Below are positions 52,063 to 60,448 of a DNA stretch of 64,000 nt, in pieces. The notes below the pieces were generated by a model. The model worked only from the letters and a program-made list of their open reading frames with translations. It was not told the DNA's origin and did not search any database. The translations under genes and the position numbers were made by a program. This stretch comes from Actinophytocola sp963729115. GTDB lineage: Bacteria; Actinomycetota; Actinomycetes; Mycobacteriales; Pseudonocardiaceae. The first letter of the stretch is position 1. Each line of letters opens with the position of its first letter. The stretch is from the NCBI GenBank assembly GCA_963729115.1, contig CAVSMR010000025.1:434001-498000 (forward strand), in the 5' to 3' direction.

Positions 52063-52917
52063 CTAGGCGCCAACCGCCGCCGCTACCGCCCGGCTGGTGA
52101 GGACCCGGGCCAGGTGCCGGCGGTACTCCGCGTCGGCGTTGCCGTCGGCGGCCGGGCTGGTGCCCTCCGCCGCGTGCTCGGCCGCCGCCTTGATCGCCTC
52201 GGCCGTGGCCGGCTGCCCGACCAGCGCCTGCTCGACGCCGGTCGCCCGGATCGGGGTCGAGCCCATGTTCGCGAGCCCGACCCGCGCCTCCGCGATCGAG
52301 CCGCCGTCGACGCGCACGGTCGCCGCCACCGCGACGATCGACCACGCCTGGGCGACCCGGTTGAACTTCTCGTAGTGCGCGTGCCAGCCCGTGCGCTTGG
52401 GCAGCCGCACCTCGCACAGGATCTCGCCCGTCCCCAGCGCGGTCGTGAAGAAGTCCACGAAGAACTCCGCGGCGGGGATCGTGCGGCGGCCGCCGGATCC
52501 GATGACGACCATCTCGGCGTCCAGCGCGAGCGCCACCGCCGGCAGGTCGGCCGCCGGGTCGGCGTGCGCGAGCGAGCCGCCGAACGTGCCGCGGTGACGG
52601 ATCTGCGGGTCGGCCACGGTGCCGGTCGCCTCGGCCAGCAGCGCGGCGTGCTCGGCGACCAGCGGGTCGCGCTGCACGTCGTAGTGCGTGGTCATGGCGC
52701 CGATGACCAGGGTGTCGCCGTCCTCGCGGATCCCGCGCAGCTCGGCGACCCGGCTGAGGTCGATCAGCTTGGACGGCGCGGCGAGGCGCATCCGCAGCAC
52801 GGGCAGCAGGCTCTGCCCGCCGGCGAGCACCTTGGCGTCCTCGCCCGCCTCGGCCAGCGCCTGGACGGCTTCGTCCAGGGTGGTCGGGGCGACGTAGTCG
52901 AAGGCTGCGGGGATCAC
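52063..52917 (-). CDS. coxM: Molybdenum hydroxylase FAD subunit (CoxM/XdhB-like)
   Basis: A 284-residue FAD-binding subunit. KVLAGGQSLLPVLRMRLAAPSKLIDLSR and the second FAD motif GTVADPQIRHRGTFGGSLAHADPAADLP are diagnostic. The C-terminal CO dehydrogenase flavoprotein domain follows. It passes electrons from the Fe-S subunit to the acceptor. GTG 52917 overlaps the coxL stop by four bases. Confidence 0.94.
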   Translation of the reverse strand: MIPAAFDYVAPTTLDEAVQALAEAGEDAKVLAGGQSLLPVLRMRLAAPSKLIDLSRVAELRGIREDGDTLVIGAMTTHYDVQRDPLVAEHAALLAEATGTVADPQIRHRGTFGGSLAHADPAADLPAVALALDAEMVVIGSGGRRTIPAAEFFVDFFTTALGTGEILCEVRLPKRTGWHAHYEKFNRVAQAWSIVAVAATVRVDGGSIAEARVGLANMGSTPIRATGVEQALVGQPATAEAIKAAAEHAAEGTSPAADGNADAEYRRHLARVLTSRAVAAAVGA

Positions 52918-55358
52918 CGGGTACCTCCGGAGGTGTCGATGGAACCGAGGCCGCCGCCGGCCTCACCGCCGAGACCGCCCGCGTCGGTGCGGCCGGTATG
53001 GATCGCCTGCCAGACCCGCATCGGCGTGCACGGCATCTGGATGTCGTCGACGCCGAAGTGGCGCACCGCGTCGACGATCGCGTTGACGACCGCCGGCGTG
53101 GAGGCGATCGTGCCGGCCTCGCCGACACCCTTGACGCCCAGCACGTTGGTCGTCGACGGGCTCTCGGTCCGGTCGGTGACGAACGAGGGCAGGTCGGCCG
53201 CGGAGGGCACCAGGTAGTCGGCCAGCGTGCCCGTGGTGAGCGTGCCCGACTCGTCGTGCACGGCCTCCTCGTACAACGCCTGCGCGATGCCCTGCGCGAG
53301 CCCGCCGTGCACCTGGCCCTCGACGATCATCGGGTTGACCACCTTGCCGATGTCGTCGACGCAGACGTACGAGCGGATGCTGACCCGGCCCGTCTCCGTG
53401 TCCACCTCGGTCGCGCACAGGTGCGTGCCGTGCGGGAAGGAGAAGTTCTCCGGGTCGAACGTGGCCTCGGAGTCCAGGTTCGGCTCGACCCCGTCGGGCA
53501 GGTCGTGCGCGGCGAACACGGCCAGCGCGATGTCCTGGATGGAGACCGACTTCGCGTCGGCACCGGTGCCCTTCACCCGGAACGTGCCCGCGGCGAACTC
53601 GACGTCGTCCTCGCCCGCCTCGAGCATGTGCGCGGCCACCTTGGCGGCCTTGGCCTTCACCTTGTCCGCGGCCTGCACGACCGCCATGGCGCCGACGGTC
53701 AGCGACCGCGAGCCGTAGGTGTCCATGCCCTTGTGCGAGGACTGCGTGTCGCCGTGGAGCACCTCGACGTCCTCGAACGGCACGCCCAGCTGGTCGGCCA
53801 CGATCTGGCTCCACGCCGTCTCGTGGCCCTGGCCGTGCGGCGAGGAGCCGGTGACGACCTCGACCTTGCCGGTCGGCAGCATGCGGATCGCCGCGTGCTC
53901 CCAGCCGCCGGCCCCGTAGGACAGCGAGCCGAGCACCCGCGACGGCGCGAGGCCGCACATCTCGGTGAACGTCGAGATGCCGATGCCCAGCTGCACGGGA
54001 TCGTTGCGCTCGCGGCGTTCGCGCTGCTCGGCGCGCAGCGCGTCGTAGCCGAACAGCTCCATGGCCTTCGCCGTGGCCGCCTCGTAGTTGCCCGAGTCGT
54101 AGGTCAGCCCGCACACCGTGGTGAACGGGAACTCCTCGTGGGCGATCCAGTTCTTCTCCCGGACCACCATCGGGTCCATGCCGAGCTCGGCGGCCAGCTC
54201 GTCCATCAGCCGCTCGATCGCGAACGTCGCCTCCGGGCGGCCGGCGCCGCGGTAGGCGTCGGTCGGCACCTTGTTCGTGAACACGTTGGTGCAGACGAAC
54301 CGGTAGGCCGGGAACTTGTAGATCGCGTTGAACATGAACGCGCCGAGGATCGGCACGCCCGGTGAGACCAGCCGCAGGTACGCGCCCATGTCGGCGAGCA
54401 GCTCGACCTTGAGGCCGGTGACCGTGCCGTCCCGCTTCGCCGACAGCGTCAGCTTCTGGATCTGGTCGCGGCCGTGGTGGCCGGCCAGCAGGCTCTCGCT
54501 GCGGGCCTCGGTCCACTTGACCGGCTTGCCGATCCTGCGTGCCGCGAGGAACGTCAGGATCTCCTCGGGCGTGACCTGCAGCTTGCCGCCGAAGCCGCCG
54601 CCCACGTCCGGCGCGATCACGCGCACCTTGTGCTCGGGCACCGACAGCGTCATGGCGAGCATGACCCGCAGGATGTGCGGGATCTGCGTGGCCGACCACA
54701 TCGTGAACTGCTCGCCGGTCGGGTCCACGACCACCGAGCGGGGCTCCATGAACGCCGGGATCAGCCGCTGCTGGCGGTAGGTCCGCTCGATCAGCACCTC
54801 CGCACCGGAGATGGCCTGCTCGACATCGCTGCCGGTGCCGGCCTCGGCGGAGTCGAAGATCCACGTCGCGCTGGAGTTCGTGCCCAGATCGTCGTGGACG
54901 AGGTCGGCGCCGTCCGCGACGGCGGCCGCCATGTCGAGCACCACGGGCAGCTCGTCGTAGTCGACGTCGATCGCCTCGAGGGCGTCGACCGCCTCGTAGG
55001 CGCTGCGGGCCACGACGAGCGCGACCGCCTCACCCGCGAAGTTGACCTTGTCGACCGCCATGGACGGGGCGTTCGGCGACTTCATGTCCGCGGTGATCGG
55101 CCACGCGCACGGCAGGCTGCCCTGCTCGTCGGCGAGGTCGGCCCCGGTGAGGACGGCGAGTACGCCGGGCAGCTCCTTCGCGGCGGAGGTGTCGATGTTC
55201 GTGATCCGGGCGTGCGCCATGGGGCTGCGCAGGATCGCCATGTGCAGGAGGCCGGGCAGCGTCAGGTTGTCCGTCCACCGGGTGCGGCCGGCGATCAGCC
55301 GCGCGTCCTCCTTGCGCCGGCGGGCCTTGCCGACCTCCGGCTCAACGGTCGCGGTCAT
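52914..55358 (-). CDS. coxL: Molybdenum hydroxylase large subunit, CoxL form II-like
   Basis: An 814-residue molybdopterin-binding subunit of the xanthine oxidase family. The active-site loop near residue 368 reads AYRGAGR, the form II signature, and not the AYxCSFR of form I CO dehydrogenase. DVGGGFGGKLQV and the catalytic Glu motif GVGEAGT near residue 743 are present. Form II enzymes are often not CO-oxidising, so the substrate (aldehyde, purine or aromatic heterocycle) is open. ATG 55358 shares a base with the coxS stop. Order coxS-coxL-coxM differs from the classical coxM-S-L. Confidence 0.93.
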   Translation of the reverse strand: MTATVEPEVGKARRRKEDARLIAGRTRWTDNLTLPGLLHMAILRSPMAHARITNIDTSAAKELPGVLAVLTGADLADEQGSLPCAWPITADMKSPNAPSMAVDKVNFAGEAVALVVARSAYEAVDALEAIDVDYDELPVVLDMAAAVADGADLVHDDLGTNSSATWIFDSAEAGTGSDVEQAISGAEVLIERTYRQQRLIPAFMEPRSVVVDPTGEQFTMWSATQIPHILRVMLAMTLSVPEHKVRVIAPDVGGGFGGKLQVTPEEILTFLAARRIGKPVKWTEARSESLLAGHHGRDQIQKLTLSAKRDGTVTGLKVELLADMGAYLRLVSPGVPILGAFMFNAIYKFPAYRFVCTNVFTNKVPTDAYRGAGRPEATFAIERLMDELAAELGMDPMVVREKNWIAHEEFPFTTVCGLTYDSGNYEAATAKAMELFGYDALRAEQRERRERNDPVQLGIGISTFTEMCGLAPSRVLGSLSYGAGGWEHAAIRMLPTGKVEVVTGSSPHGQGHETAWSQIVADQLGVPFEDVEVLHGDTQSSHKGMDTYGSRSLTVGAMAVVQAADKVKAKAAKVAAHMLEAGEDDVEFAAGTFRVKGTGADAKSVSIQDIALAVFAAHDLPDGVEPNLDSEATFDPENFSFPHGTHLCATEVDTETGRVSIRSYVCVDDIGKVVNPMIVEGQVHGGLAQGIAQALYEEAVHDESGTLTTGTLADYLVPSAADLPSFVTDRTESPSTTNVLGVKGVGEAGTIASTPAVVNAIVDAVRHFGVDDIQMPCTPMRVWQAIHTGRTDAGGLGGEAGGGLGSIDTSGGTR

Positions 55359-55879
55359 CAGTTCCCGCCCCCCGCCACGCTGGACTTGGCGACCTGTTCC
55401 GCCTCGGGGCCCGCGCCGCCCTGCATGTGGCTCGCCGCGTCGCGCACCGCGCGGACGATGTTCTGGTAGCCCGTGCAGCGGCAGAGGTTGCCCTCCAGGC
55501 CTTCGCGCACGGCCTTCTCGTCGGGGTCGGGGTTGTCGGCCAGCAGGTCGATCGACTGCATGATCATCCCCGGCGTGCAGAAGCCGCACTGCAGGGCATG
55601 GTTGTCGTGGAACGCCTGCTGGACCGGATGGAGCTGGCCGTCGCGGGCGAGACCCTCGATCGTGGTGACCTCGCTGCCGTCGGCCTGGACCGCGAGGACC
55701 GAGCAGGACTTCACGCTCTGCCCGTCGAGGTGCACCGTGCACGCACCGCAGTTGCTGGTGTCGCAGCCCACGACCGTACCGACCTTGCCGAGCCTTTCAC
55801 GCAGATAGTGCACTAGCAGCTGGCGGGGTTCGACGTCGTCGGTGTACTTGGTTCCGTCAACGGTCACGGTGATGCGCAT
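55358..55879 (-). CDS. coxS: Molybdenum hydroxylase [2Fe-2S] subunit (CoxS-like)
   Basis: A 173-residue iron-sulfur subunit with both clusters: plant-type ferredoxin Cys 39, 44, 47 and 59 (GCDTSNCGACTVHLDG) and the second cluster in QCGFCTPGM and NLCRCTGY. A 25-residue C-terminal tail is variable. GGAGG precedes the ATG by five bases. First gene of the coxS-coxL-coxM-coxG operon; the promoter must lie in the 227 bases shared with the divergent rarD gene. Confidence 0.95.
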   Translation of the reverse strand: MRITVTVDGTKYTDDVEPRQLLVHYLRERLGKVGTVVGCDTSNCGACTVHLDGQSVKSCSVLAVQADGSEVTTIEGLARDGQLHPVQQAFHDNHALQCGFCTPGMIMQSIDLLADNPDPDEKAVREGLEGNLCRCTGYQNIVRAVRDAASHMQGGAGPEAEQVAKSSVAGGGN

Positions 55880-56053
55880 AGGGCCTCCAATACGACACAG
55901 ACGGCCTCGGCTGGTCGGTTCGGGTACGCGTGCGTGAGCTTGCTCACCCACGGTAAGAGCCTGCCCCCGCCGGACGGTTCCGACAAGTCCAGCCGCGGAA
56001 AAGTGGATCTGTGCGCGAAACCTGCGAGCGGCCCGGGCCGGCCGCGGCCGTGT

Positions 56054-56082
56054 GATCCTGTGCCGCCCGCGTCCACAGGATC
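56054..56082. promoter_or_regulatory. Operator-like palindrome upstream of rarD and coxS
   Basis: GATCCTGTG (56054-56062) and CACAGGATC (56074-56082) form perfect 9-base arms around 11 bases. The centre is about 39 bases before the likely start of the rarD mRNA, overlapping the -35 position, and about 190 bases from coxS. The regulator is unknown. Confidence 0.5.
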
Positions 56083-56094
56083 GTTCGCAGCGCT

Positions 56095-56100
56095 TACGAT
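56095..56100 (+). promoter_or_regulatory. -10 hexamer for rarD
   Basis: TACGAT stands six bases before GTG 56107 with no ribosome site between, consistent with a leaderless transcript. Confidence 0.5.
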
Positions 56101-56106
56101 CGACTG

Positions 56107-57057
56107 GTGGTGTCCTCCGTCGCTGGTCAGCGCGCTGTTCCGGACGAGTTCCCGGAGTACCGGCGCGGCGTTGTCCTCGGCGCGACGGCCTACGGGCTGT
56201 GGGGCCTGTTCCCCCTGTACTGGACGCTGCTCGGCTCGGCCGGCGCGCTGGAGACGCTCGCGCACCGGATGGTCTGGTCGCTCGTCGTCATGGCCGGCGT
56301 GCTCTGGTGGCTGAACCGCGGCACCGCGTTCGCGTCGGTGCGGGCGGTGCTCGCGTCGCGCCGCAAGCTGGGGCTGCTCGCGATCGCGGCGGTGCTGATC
56401 GCGTTCAACTGGGGCGGCTACATCTGGGGCGTCAACCACGGGCGCGTCGTGGAGACCGCGCTCGGCTACTTCACCGGCCCGCTCGTGTCGGTGCTGATGG
56501 GCGTGCTGCTGCTGGGCGAGCGGCTGCGGGTCGCGCAGTGGGTCGCGGTCGGACTCGGCGCCGTCGCGGTCGTGGTGCTGGCCGTCGGGTACGGGCAGGT
56601 GCCGTGGGTGGCGCTGGTGCTCGCGTTCAGCTTCTCGACCTACGGGCTGGTGAAGAAGCTCGCGGACGTGCCGGCCGTGGAGTCGGTCGGCATCGAGTCC
56701 GCGATCGCGCTCGTGCCGGCACTGGCCTACCTCTGCGTCCTGGAGGCGACCGGCACGGGGACGTTCCTCTCGCTGGGCGCCGGGCACACGCTGCTGCTGA
56801 TCGGCGGCGGCGTGGTGTCGACGCTGCCGCTGCTGGCCTTCGGCGGAGCGGCGGTGCGGATCCCGCTGTCGATGATCGGGCTGCTGCAGTACGTCGCGCC
56901 CGTGCTGCAGTTCGCGTTCGGCGTGCTGGTGTTCCACGAGCTGATGCCGCCCGAGCGGTGGCTCGGCTTCGCGATCGTCTGGCTGGGCCTGACCGTGCTC
57001 ACCGTGGACGGCATGCGCGCGTCCCGCGCCGCGCGGGACATCCCCGCCACGGGTTAG
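56107..57057 (+). CDS. rarD: EamA-family transporter RarD
   Basis: A 316-residue, ten-helix drug/metabolite transporter of the RarD type. GATAYGLWGLFPLYWTLL, RMVWSLVVMAGVLW, NWGGYIWGVNHGRVVETALGYF and GLLQYVAPVLQFAFGVLVFHE are characteristic. Substrate unknown (RarD was named from chloramphenicol-related phenotypes). GTG 56107 appears leaderless. Its stop codon lies in the loop of a bidirectional terminator. Confidence 0.92.
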   Translation: MVSSVAGQRAVPDEFPEYRRGVVLGATAYGLWGLFPLYWTLLGSAGALETLAHRMVWSLVVMAGVLWWLNRGTAFASVRAVLASRRKLGLLAIAAVLIAFNWGGYIWGVNHGRVVETALGYFTGPLVSVLMGVLLLGERLRVAQWVAVGLGAVAVVVLAVGYGQVPWVALVLAFSFSTYGLVKKLADVPAVESVGIESAIALVPALAYLCVLEATGTGTFLSLGAGHTLLLIGGGVVSTLPLLAFGGAAVRIPLSMIGLLQYVAPVLQFAFGVLVFHELMPPERWLGFAIVWLGLTVLTVDGMRASRAARDIPATG

Positions 57058-57068
57058 CCCGTGGCGGG
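57043..57068. terminator. Bidirectional terminator with a stop codon in its loop
   Basis: CCCGCCACGGG (57043-57053) and CCCGTGGCGGG (57058-57068) form a perfect 11-base stem. The 4-base loop TTAG contains the TAG stop of rarD. The right arm ends three bases before the convergent xdhC stop. Confidence 0.8.
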
Positions 57069-57070
57069 CC

Positions 57071-58189
57071 TCAGGGCTCGCGGTGGATGCGGCCGCTCGC
57101 CTCGGTCAGGCGGGTGCCGGCGCCGCCCCAGCGCAGGGAGATGACCTCCGCCGCGATCGACACCGCCGTCTCCTCCGGCGTGCGGGCGCCGATGTCCAGC
57201 CCGATCGGCGAGGCGAGGCGGGACAGCTCCGCGTCGGTCAGGCCCGCCTCGCGCAGCCGCGCCAGCCGGTCCTCGTGCGTGCGGCGCGAGCCCATCGCGC
57301 CCACGTAGCCGACCTCGCAGCGCAGGGCGACCTCGAGCACGGGCACGTCGAACTTCGGGTCGTGCGTGAGGACCGCGATCACCGTGCGGCTGTCGACCCG
57401 GCCGGCCTCGACCTCCGCCGCCAGGTACCGGTGCGGCCAGTCCACGACGACCTCGTCGGCGTGCGGGAAGCGGCTCTTCGTCGCGAACACCGGCCGCGCG
57501 TCGCACACGGTCACGCGGTAGCCGAGGAACGAGCCGAGCCGGGCCATGGCCGCGGCGAAGTCGATCGCGCCGAACACGAGCAGGCGCGGCGGCGGCTCGA
57601 AGGAGCTGACGAACACCGACATGCCCTCGCCGCGGCGCTCGCCCTCGACGCCGTAGTGCAGCGTGCCGGTCCGCCCGCTCGCGAGCATGCCGCGCGCGTC
57701 GTCGGCGATCGCGTCGTTGATCCGGGCCGTGCCCAGGTCACCGAGGGTCCGCGACGGCCAGACGACCAGCCGCCGGCCCAGCCGGCCGGGCTCGGGGTGG
57801 GCGACGACCGTCGCGAGGGCGACCGGCTCCTCGCTCTGGATGGACTTGGCGAGGTCGTCGAACTCCGGGAAGTCGGCCGGCGAGATCCGCTCGGTGTAGA
57901 TGTCGATGATGCCGCCGCAGGTCAGGCCCACCGCGAACGCGTCGTCGTCGCTCACGCCGTAGCGCTGGAGCACGGGCTCGCCGTCGTCGAGGACCTGCTG
58001 GCCCAGCTCGTAGACCGCGCCCTCGACGCAGCCGCCGGACACGCTGCCCGACACCGCCCCGTCCGCCGCGACCAGCATCGCGGCCCCGGGCGCGCGCGGC
58101 GCGGAGGAGAAGGTGGCGACCACGGTCCCGAGCGCGGCCGGCTCGCCCGCGGCGTAGCGGGCCAGCAGCTCGTCCAGCACGTCACGCAC
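57071..58189 (-). CDS. XdhC/CoxI-family molybdenum cofactor insertion protein
   Basis: A 372-residue XdhC protein. The N-terminal XdhC_CoxI domain has SSAPRAPGAAMLV and GSVSGGCVEGAVYE with the conserved Cys. The C-terminal Rossmann-like domain has LLVFGAIDFAAAMARLGSFLGYRVTVCDAR and GYVGAMGSRRTHEDRLARLREAG. XdhC binds and sulfurates the cofactor before insertion into xanthine oxidase-family enzymes, here presumably CoxL. GTG 58189 has GGAGG six bases upstream and overlaps the CoxE-like gene by eight bases. Confidence 0.93.
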   Translation of the reverse strand: MRDVLDELLARYAAGEPAALGTVVATFSSAPRAPGAAMLVAADGAVSGSVSGGCVEGAVYELGQQVLDDGEPVLQRYGVSDDDAFAVGLTCGGIIDIYTERISPADFPEFDDLAKSIQSEEPVALATVVAHPEPGRLGRRLVVWPSRTLGDLGTARINDAIADDARGMLASGRTGTLHYGVEGERRGEGMSVFVSSFEPPPRLLVFGAIDFAAAMARLGSFLGYRVTVCDARPVFATKSRFPHADEVVVDWPHRYLAAEVEAGRVDSRTVIAVLTHDPKFDVPVLEVALRCEVGYVGAMGSRRTHEDRLARLREAGLTDAELSRLASPIGLDIGARTPEETAVSIAAEVISLRWGGAGTRLTEASGRIHREP

Positions 58190-59303
58190 GGCGTACCTCC
58201 ATCAGTAGCGCTTCGAGCGTAGCCAGGCTGTGCCCGGCCAGCAGCTGGTCCAGGTGCGGCAGGGCCGCGGCGATGCCGGACTGCACGGGCGCGTACCCGT
58301 CCCGGCCGGCGTGCGGGTTCACCCACAGCACGGCGTGTGCGAGCCGGCGCAACCGGGCCAGCTGCTCGCCCAGGAGCGTCGCGTCCCCGCGTTCCCAGCC
58401 ATCGGAGAAGAGAACGACCACCGCACGCCGCGCCATTCCCCGCTGCCCCCACCGGTCGAGGAACGCGCGCAGCGTCTCCCCCAGCCGGGTGCCGCCGGCG
58501 AAGTCGGGCACCGCGCGAGACGCCGCGGCGAGGGCCTCCTGCGGGTCGCGCTGGCGCAGCTGGCGGGACAGCCTCGTGAGCCGCGTGCCGACGGTGAACA
58601 CCTCGGTCGTGGCGGGGGCCGCCCGGGTCACGGCGTGGGCGAAGCGCAGCAGCGCGTCCGCGTACGGCGTCATCGAGCCGGACACGTCGACGAGCAGCAC
58701 GACCCGCCGCGGCCGGCGCCCGCGGTTGCGGTACGCGAGGCGGATCGGCTCGCCGCCCGCGGCCCGCATCGCGCGCAGCACCTTCGCCACGTCCAGCCGC
58801 CCGCCCCGCATCGGGCGCAAGCGCATCGAGCGGCGCAGCGGCGGGTCCAGCCGCAGCGTCGCGATCAGCTCGCGCAGGTGCTCGCGCTCGGCCGCGGTCA
58901 GCTCGGAGATGTCGCGCTGGCGCAGCACCTCGGTGTCGCTCGCGGCGACCTTCAGCTCCTCCTGCTCGCGTTCCGCGCCCGGCCCGCCCCGGGCCGGCTC
59001 CGTCAGCGCGGCCATCGTGGCCTGCCGCGGCCGGGGCGGCGTGACCGAGCGGCGCCGGCGGGGCGGGCGCGCGGTGAACCACGCCGCGAACGCCTCGTCG
59101 TAGCGCGGCACGTCGTCCGGCTCGGCGCACAGGGTCAGCCGGCCCGCCCAGTACAGCTGGTCGGGATCGGCGACGTTTATCTCGCGCACCGCACCCAGGT
59201 AGGCCTGGACCCGCTGCGCGTCGGCGGGCAGGCCCGCCTCCCGCAACACGGCGGCGAATCCGACCAGACCCGGCAACGGGTCGAGCTCGGCGGACGGGTG
59301 CAC
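58182..59303 (-). CDS. coxE: CoxE-like von Willebrand factor A protein
   Basis: A 373-residue vWA-domain protein of the CoxE group. The N-terminal half is helical (GLVGFAAVLREAGLPADAQRVQAYLGA). The vWA domain has a clear MIDAS site DVSGSM with a later threonine (GGTRLGETL) and FSDGWERGD. With the CoxD-type AAA ATPase, CoxE assists maturation of the molybdenum active site in CO dehydrogenase systems. The gene is upstream of and overlaps xdhC. Divergent from the gene at 59365, with a palindrome between them. Confidence 0.9.
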   Translation of the reverse strand: MHPSAELDPLPGLVGFAAVLREAGLPADAQRVQAYLGAVREINVADPDQLYWAGRLTLCAEPDDVPRYDEAFAAWFTARPPRRRRSVTPPRPRQATMAALTEPARGGPGAEREQEELKVAASDTEVLRQRDISELTAAEREHLRELIATLRLDPPLRRSMRLRPMRGGRLDVAKVLRAMRAAGGEPIRLAYRNRGRRPRRVVLLVDVSGSMTPYADALLRFAHAVTRAAPATTEVFTVGTRLTRLSRQLRQRDPQEALAAASRAVPDFAGGTRLGETLRAFLDRWGQRGMARRAVVVLFSDGWERGDATLLGEQLARLRRLAHAVLWVNPHAGRDGYAPVQSGIAAALPHLDQLLAGHSLATLEALLMEVRRA

Positions 59304-59315
59304 TCTCTTATTGTT

Positions 59316-59330
59316 ACTCGTTCAACGAGT
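59316..59330. promoter_or_regulatory. TetR-type palindrome in the coxE divergent promoter
   Basis: ACTCGTTCAACGAGT is a perfect 7+1+7 palindrome, 13 bases upstream of the coxE-like start and 35 from the divergent ATG 59365. Palindromes of this kind are typical TetR-family operators. A -10-like AACAAT for coxE overlaps its edge. It could control both genes. Confidence 0.55.
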
Positions 59331-59364
59331 TACGTTGAGATTCTCCTCACCCACCGGGACGCCG

Positions 59365-60327
59365 ATGCCGGACGACCACGCGACGCTCACCGACGAGCTC
59401 AAGCGGCTGCGCAAGGGCCGCGGGGTGCACGCGACCAACATCAGCGAGCGAGCGGGCCCGGGTCTGCGCCGGCTGTGCGGGATCCGTCCGGACGACGCCG
59501 CCGCGACCGTCCGCGCCCGGCTGATGACCACCCTGCGCGAGCTCGCCGGCCGGCTGCCGGCGGACCTGGGCCTGGCCCTGCTCGTGGAGCTCGGCCTGCA
59601 CGAGGTGGCCACCCAGCCCCGGCTCGGCGAGCGGCTGGACTGGCTCGCCGGCCGCATCGCGCGCGACGCCCGCACCGCGCGGCGGCGGGCCGACCAGGCG
59701 TGCGACCGGCTCGCGGAGATGGCCGGCGCACTGCCCGACGAGCCCGCGTCCAGCGAGGGCTGGTACACGCGGCACTTCTCCGCGCTGGTGCTGCTGGACG
59801 GGGAGGCGCCGGAGGTCACCGAGACCCGCACGGTCGTGGCCACCCGGGACGGGATCACCGAGCTGGACACCGACTTCAGCCTGCCGCGCCACCCGGACCA
59901 CGCCGGGCCGGGCCGCGAGGTGGGCGTGACGCTGCTCTACGGCGGGCGGCTCGTGCGCCGGCTGCGGCAATCGGAGAGCTACTGGGCCTTCTCGGTCGCG
60001 CTGCCGGACACCCTGCACGCGGGCCAGCGCCACGAGTTCGCGCTGCGGCTGCGGATGCCGCCCGGGCAGCCGGTGCGCAACTACTACGCGGTCATCCCGC
60101 ACCGGCGCTGCGACGAGGTCGAGATGCGGCTGCGGTTCCACCCCGACCGGATGCCGGCGCGGCTGTGGCGCCTGGCCGGCGCGCCGGTGCGGGTGGTCGA
60201 CGACGCGCAGCCCAGCGGCGAGCTGCTGGCGCCGGACGCGGCGGGCGAGATCCACCAGACGTTCTCCCGGCCACGCATGGGCTTCGCCTACGGCGTGCAG
60301 TGGCGCGGGCGGGAGGCGGGCACCTAA
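59365..60327 (+). CDS. Actinobacterial hypothetical protein (320 aa)
   Basis: Family name not known. The first 130 residues (TDELKRLRKGRGVHATNISERAGPGLRRLCGI, then RLDWLAGRIARDARTARRRADQACDRLAEMA) look like an actinobacterial module seen at the front of several regulatory proteins, with a possible helix-turn-helix. The remainder is beta-rich (HFSALVLLDGEAPEVTETRTVVAT to RMGFAYGVQWRGREAGT), without a catalytic motif. ATG 59365 is preferred to the TTG at 59311, which lies inside the palindrome. Ends at a strong terminator. It may be functionally tied to the divergent coxE-like gene. Confidence 0.75.
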   Translation: MPDDHATLTDELKRLRKGRGVHATNISERAGPGLRRLCGIRPDDAAATVRARLMTTLRELAGRLPADLGLALLVELGLHEVATQPRLGERLDWLAGRIARDARTARRRADQACDRLAEMAGALPDEPASSEGWYTRHFSALVLLDGEAPEVTETRTVVATRDGITELDTDFSLPRHPDHAGPGREVGVTLLYGGRLVRRLRQSESYWAFSVALPDTLHAGQRHEFALRLRMPPGQPVRNYYAVIPHRRCDEVEMRLRFHPDRMPARLWRLAGAPVRVVDDAQPSGELLAPDAAGEIHQTFSRPRMGFAYGVQWRGREAGT

Positions 60328-60368
60328 GAGTGGGCCGGCCGGATGCGATGCATCCGCCCGGCCCACTC
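60328..60368. terminator. Bidirectional terminator
   Basis: GAGTGGGCCGGCCGGATGC (60328-60346) pairs with 60350-60368 over 19 positions with one mismatch and a 3-base loop. It begins directly after the stop of the plus-strand gene and follows the 19-residue minus-strand gene by 20 bases. Confidence 0.85.
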
Positions 60369-60388
60369 CACCCCCAGCGCGGGACGGC

Positions 60389-60448
60389 TCAGCCGAACTG
60401 CCGGATGAGCGTCGTCGCCAGGTTTGCGATGCCGTGTGACTCCATCAT
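60389..60448 (-). CDS. Tiny peptide gene (19 aa), translationally coupled
   Basis: Encodes MMESHGIANLATTLIRQFG. The ATG at 60448 overlaps the TGA of the upstream 63-residue gene (ATGA), and GGGAGG lies nine bases before it. The coupled start, good ribosome site and following strong terminator argue that the peptide is made. It is amphipathic, with no Cys and no signal sequence. An in-frame ATG at 60457 would add three residues (MGK). It may be a signalling, regulatory or modified peptide; no family recognised. Confidence 0.5.
   Translation of the reverse strand: MMESHGIANLATTLIRQFG

Noticed and set aside
52914..55358. Calling the CoxL-like protein a true aerobic CO dehydrogenase
   Set aside because: The active-site loop is AYRGAGR (form II), not the AYxCSFR of form I enzymes.
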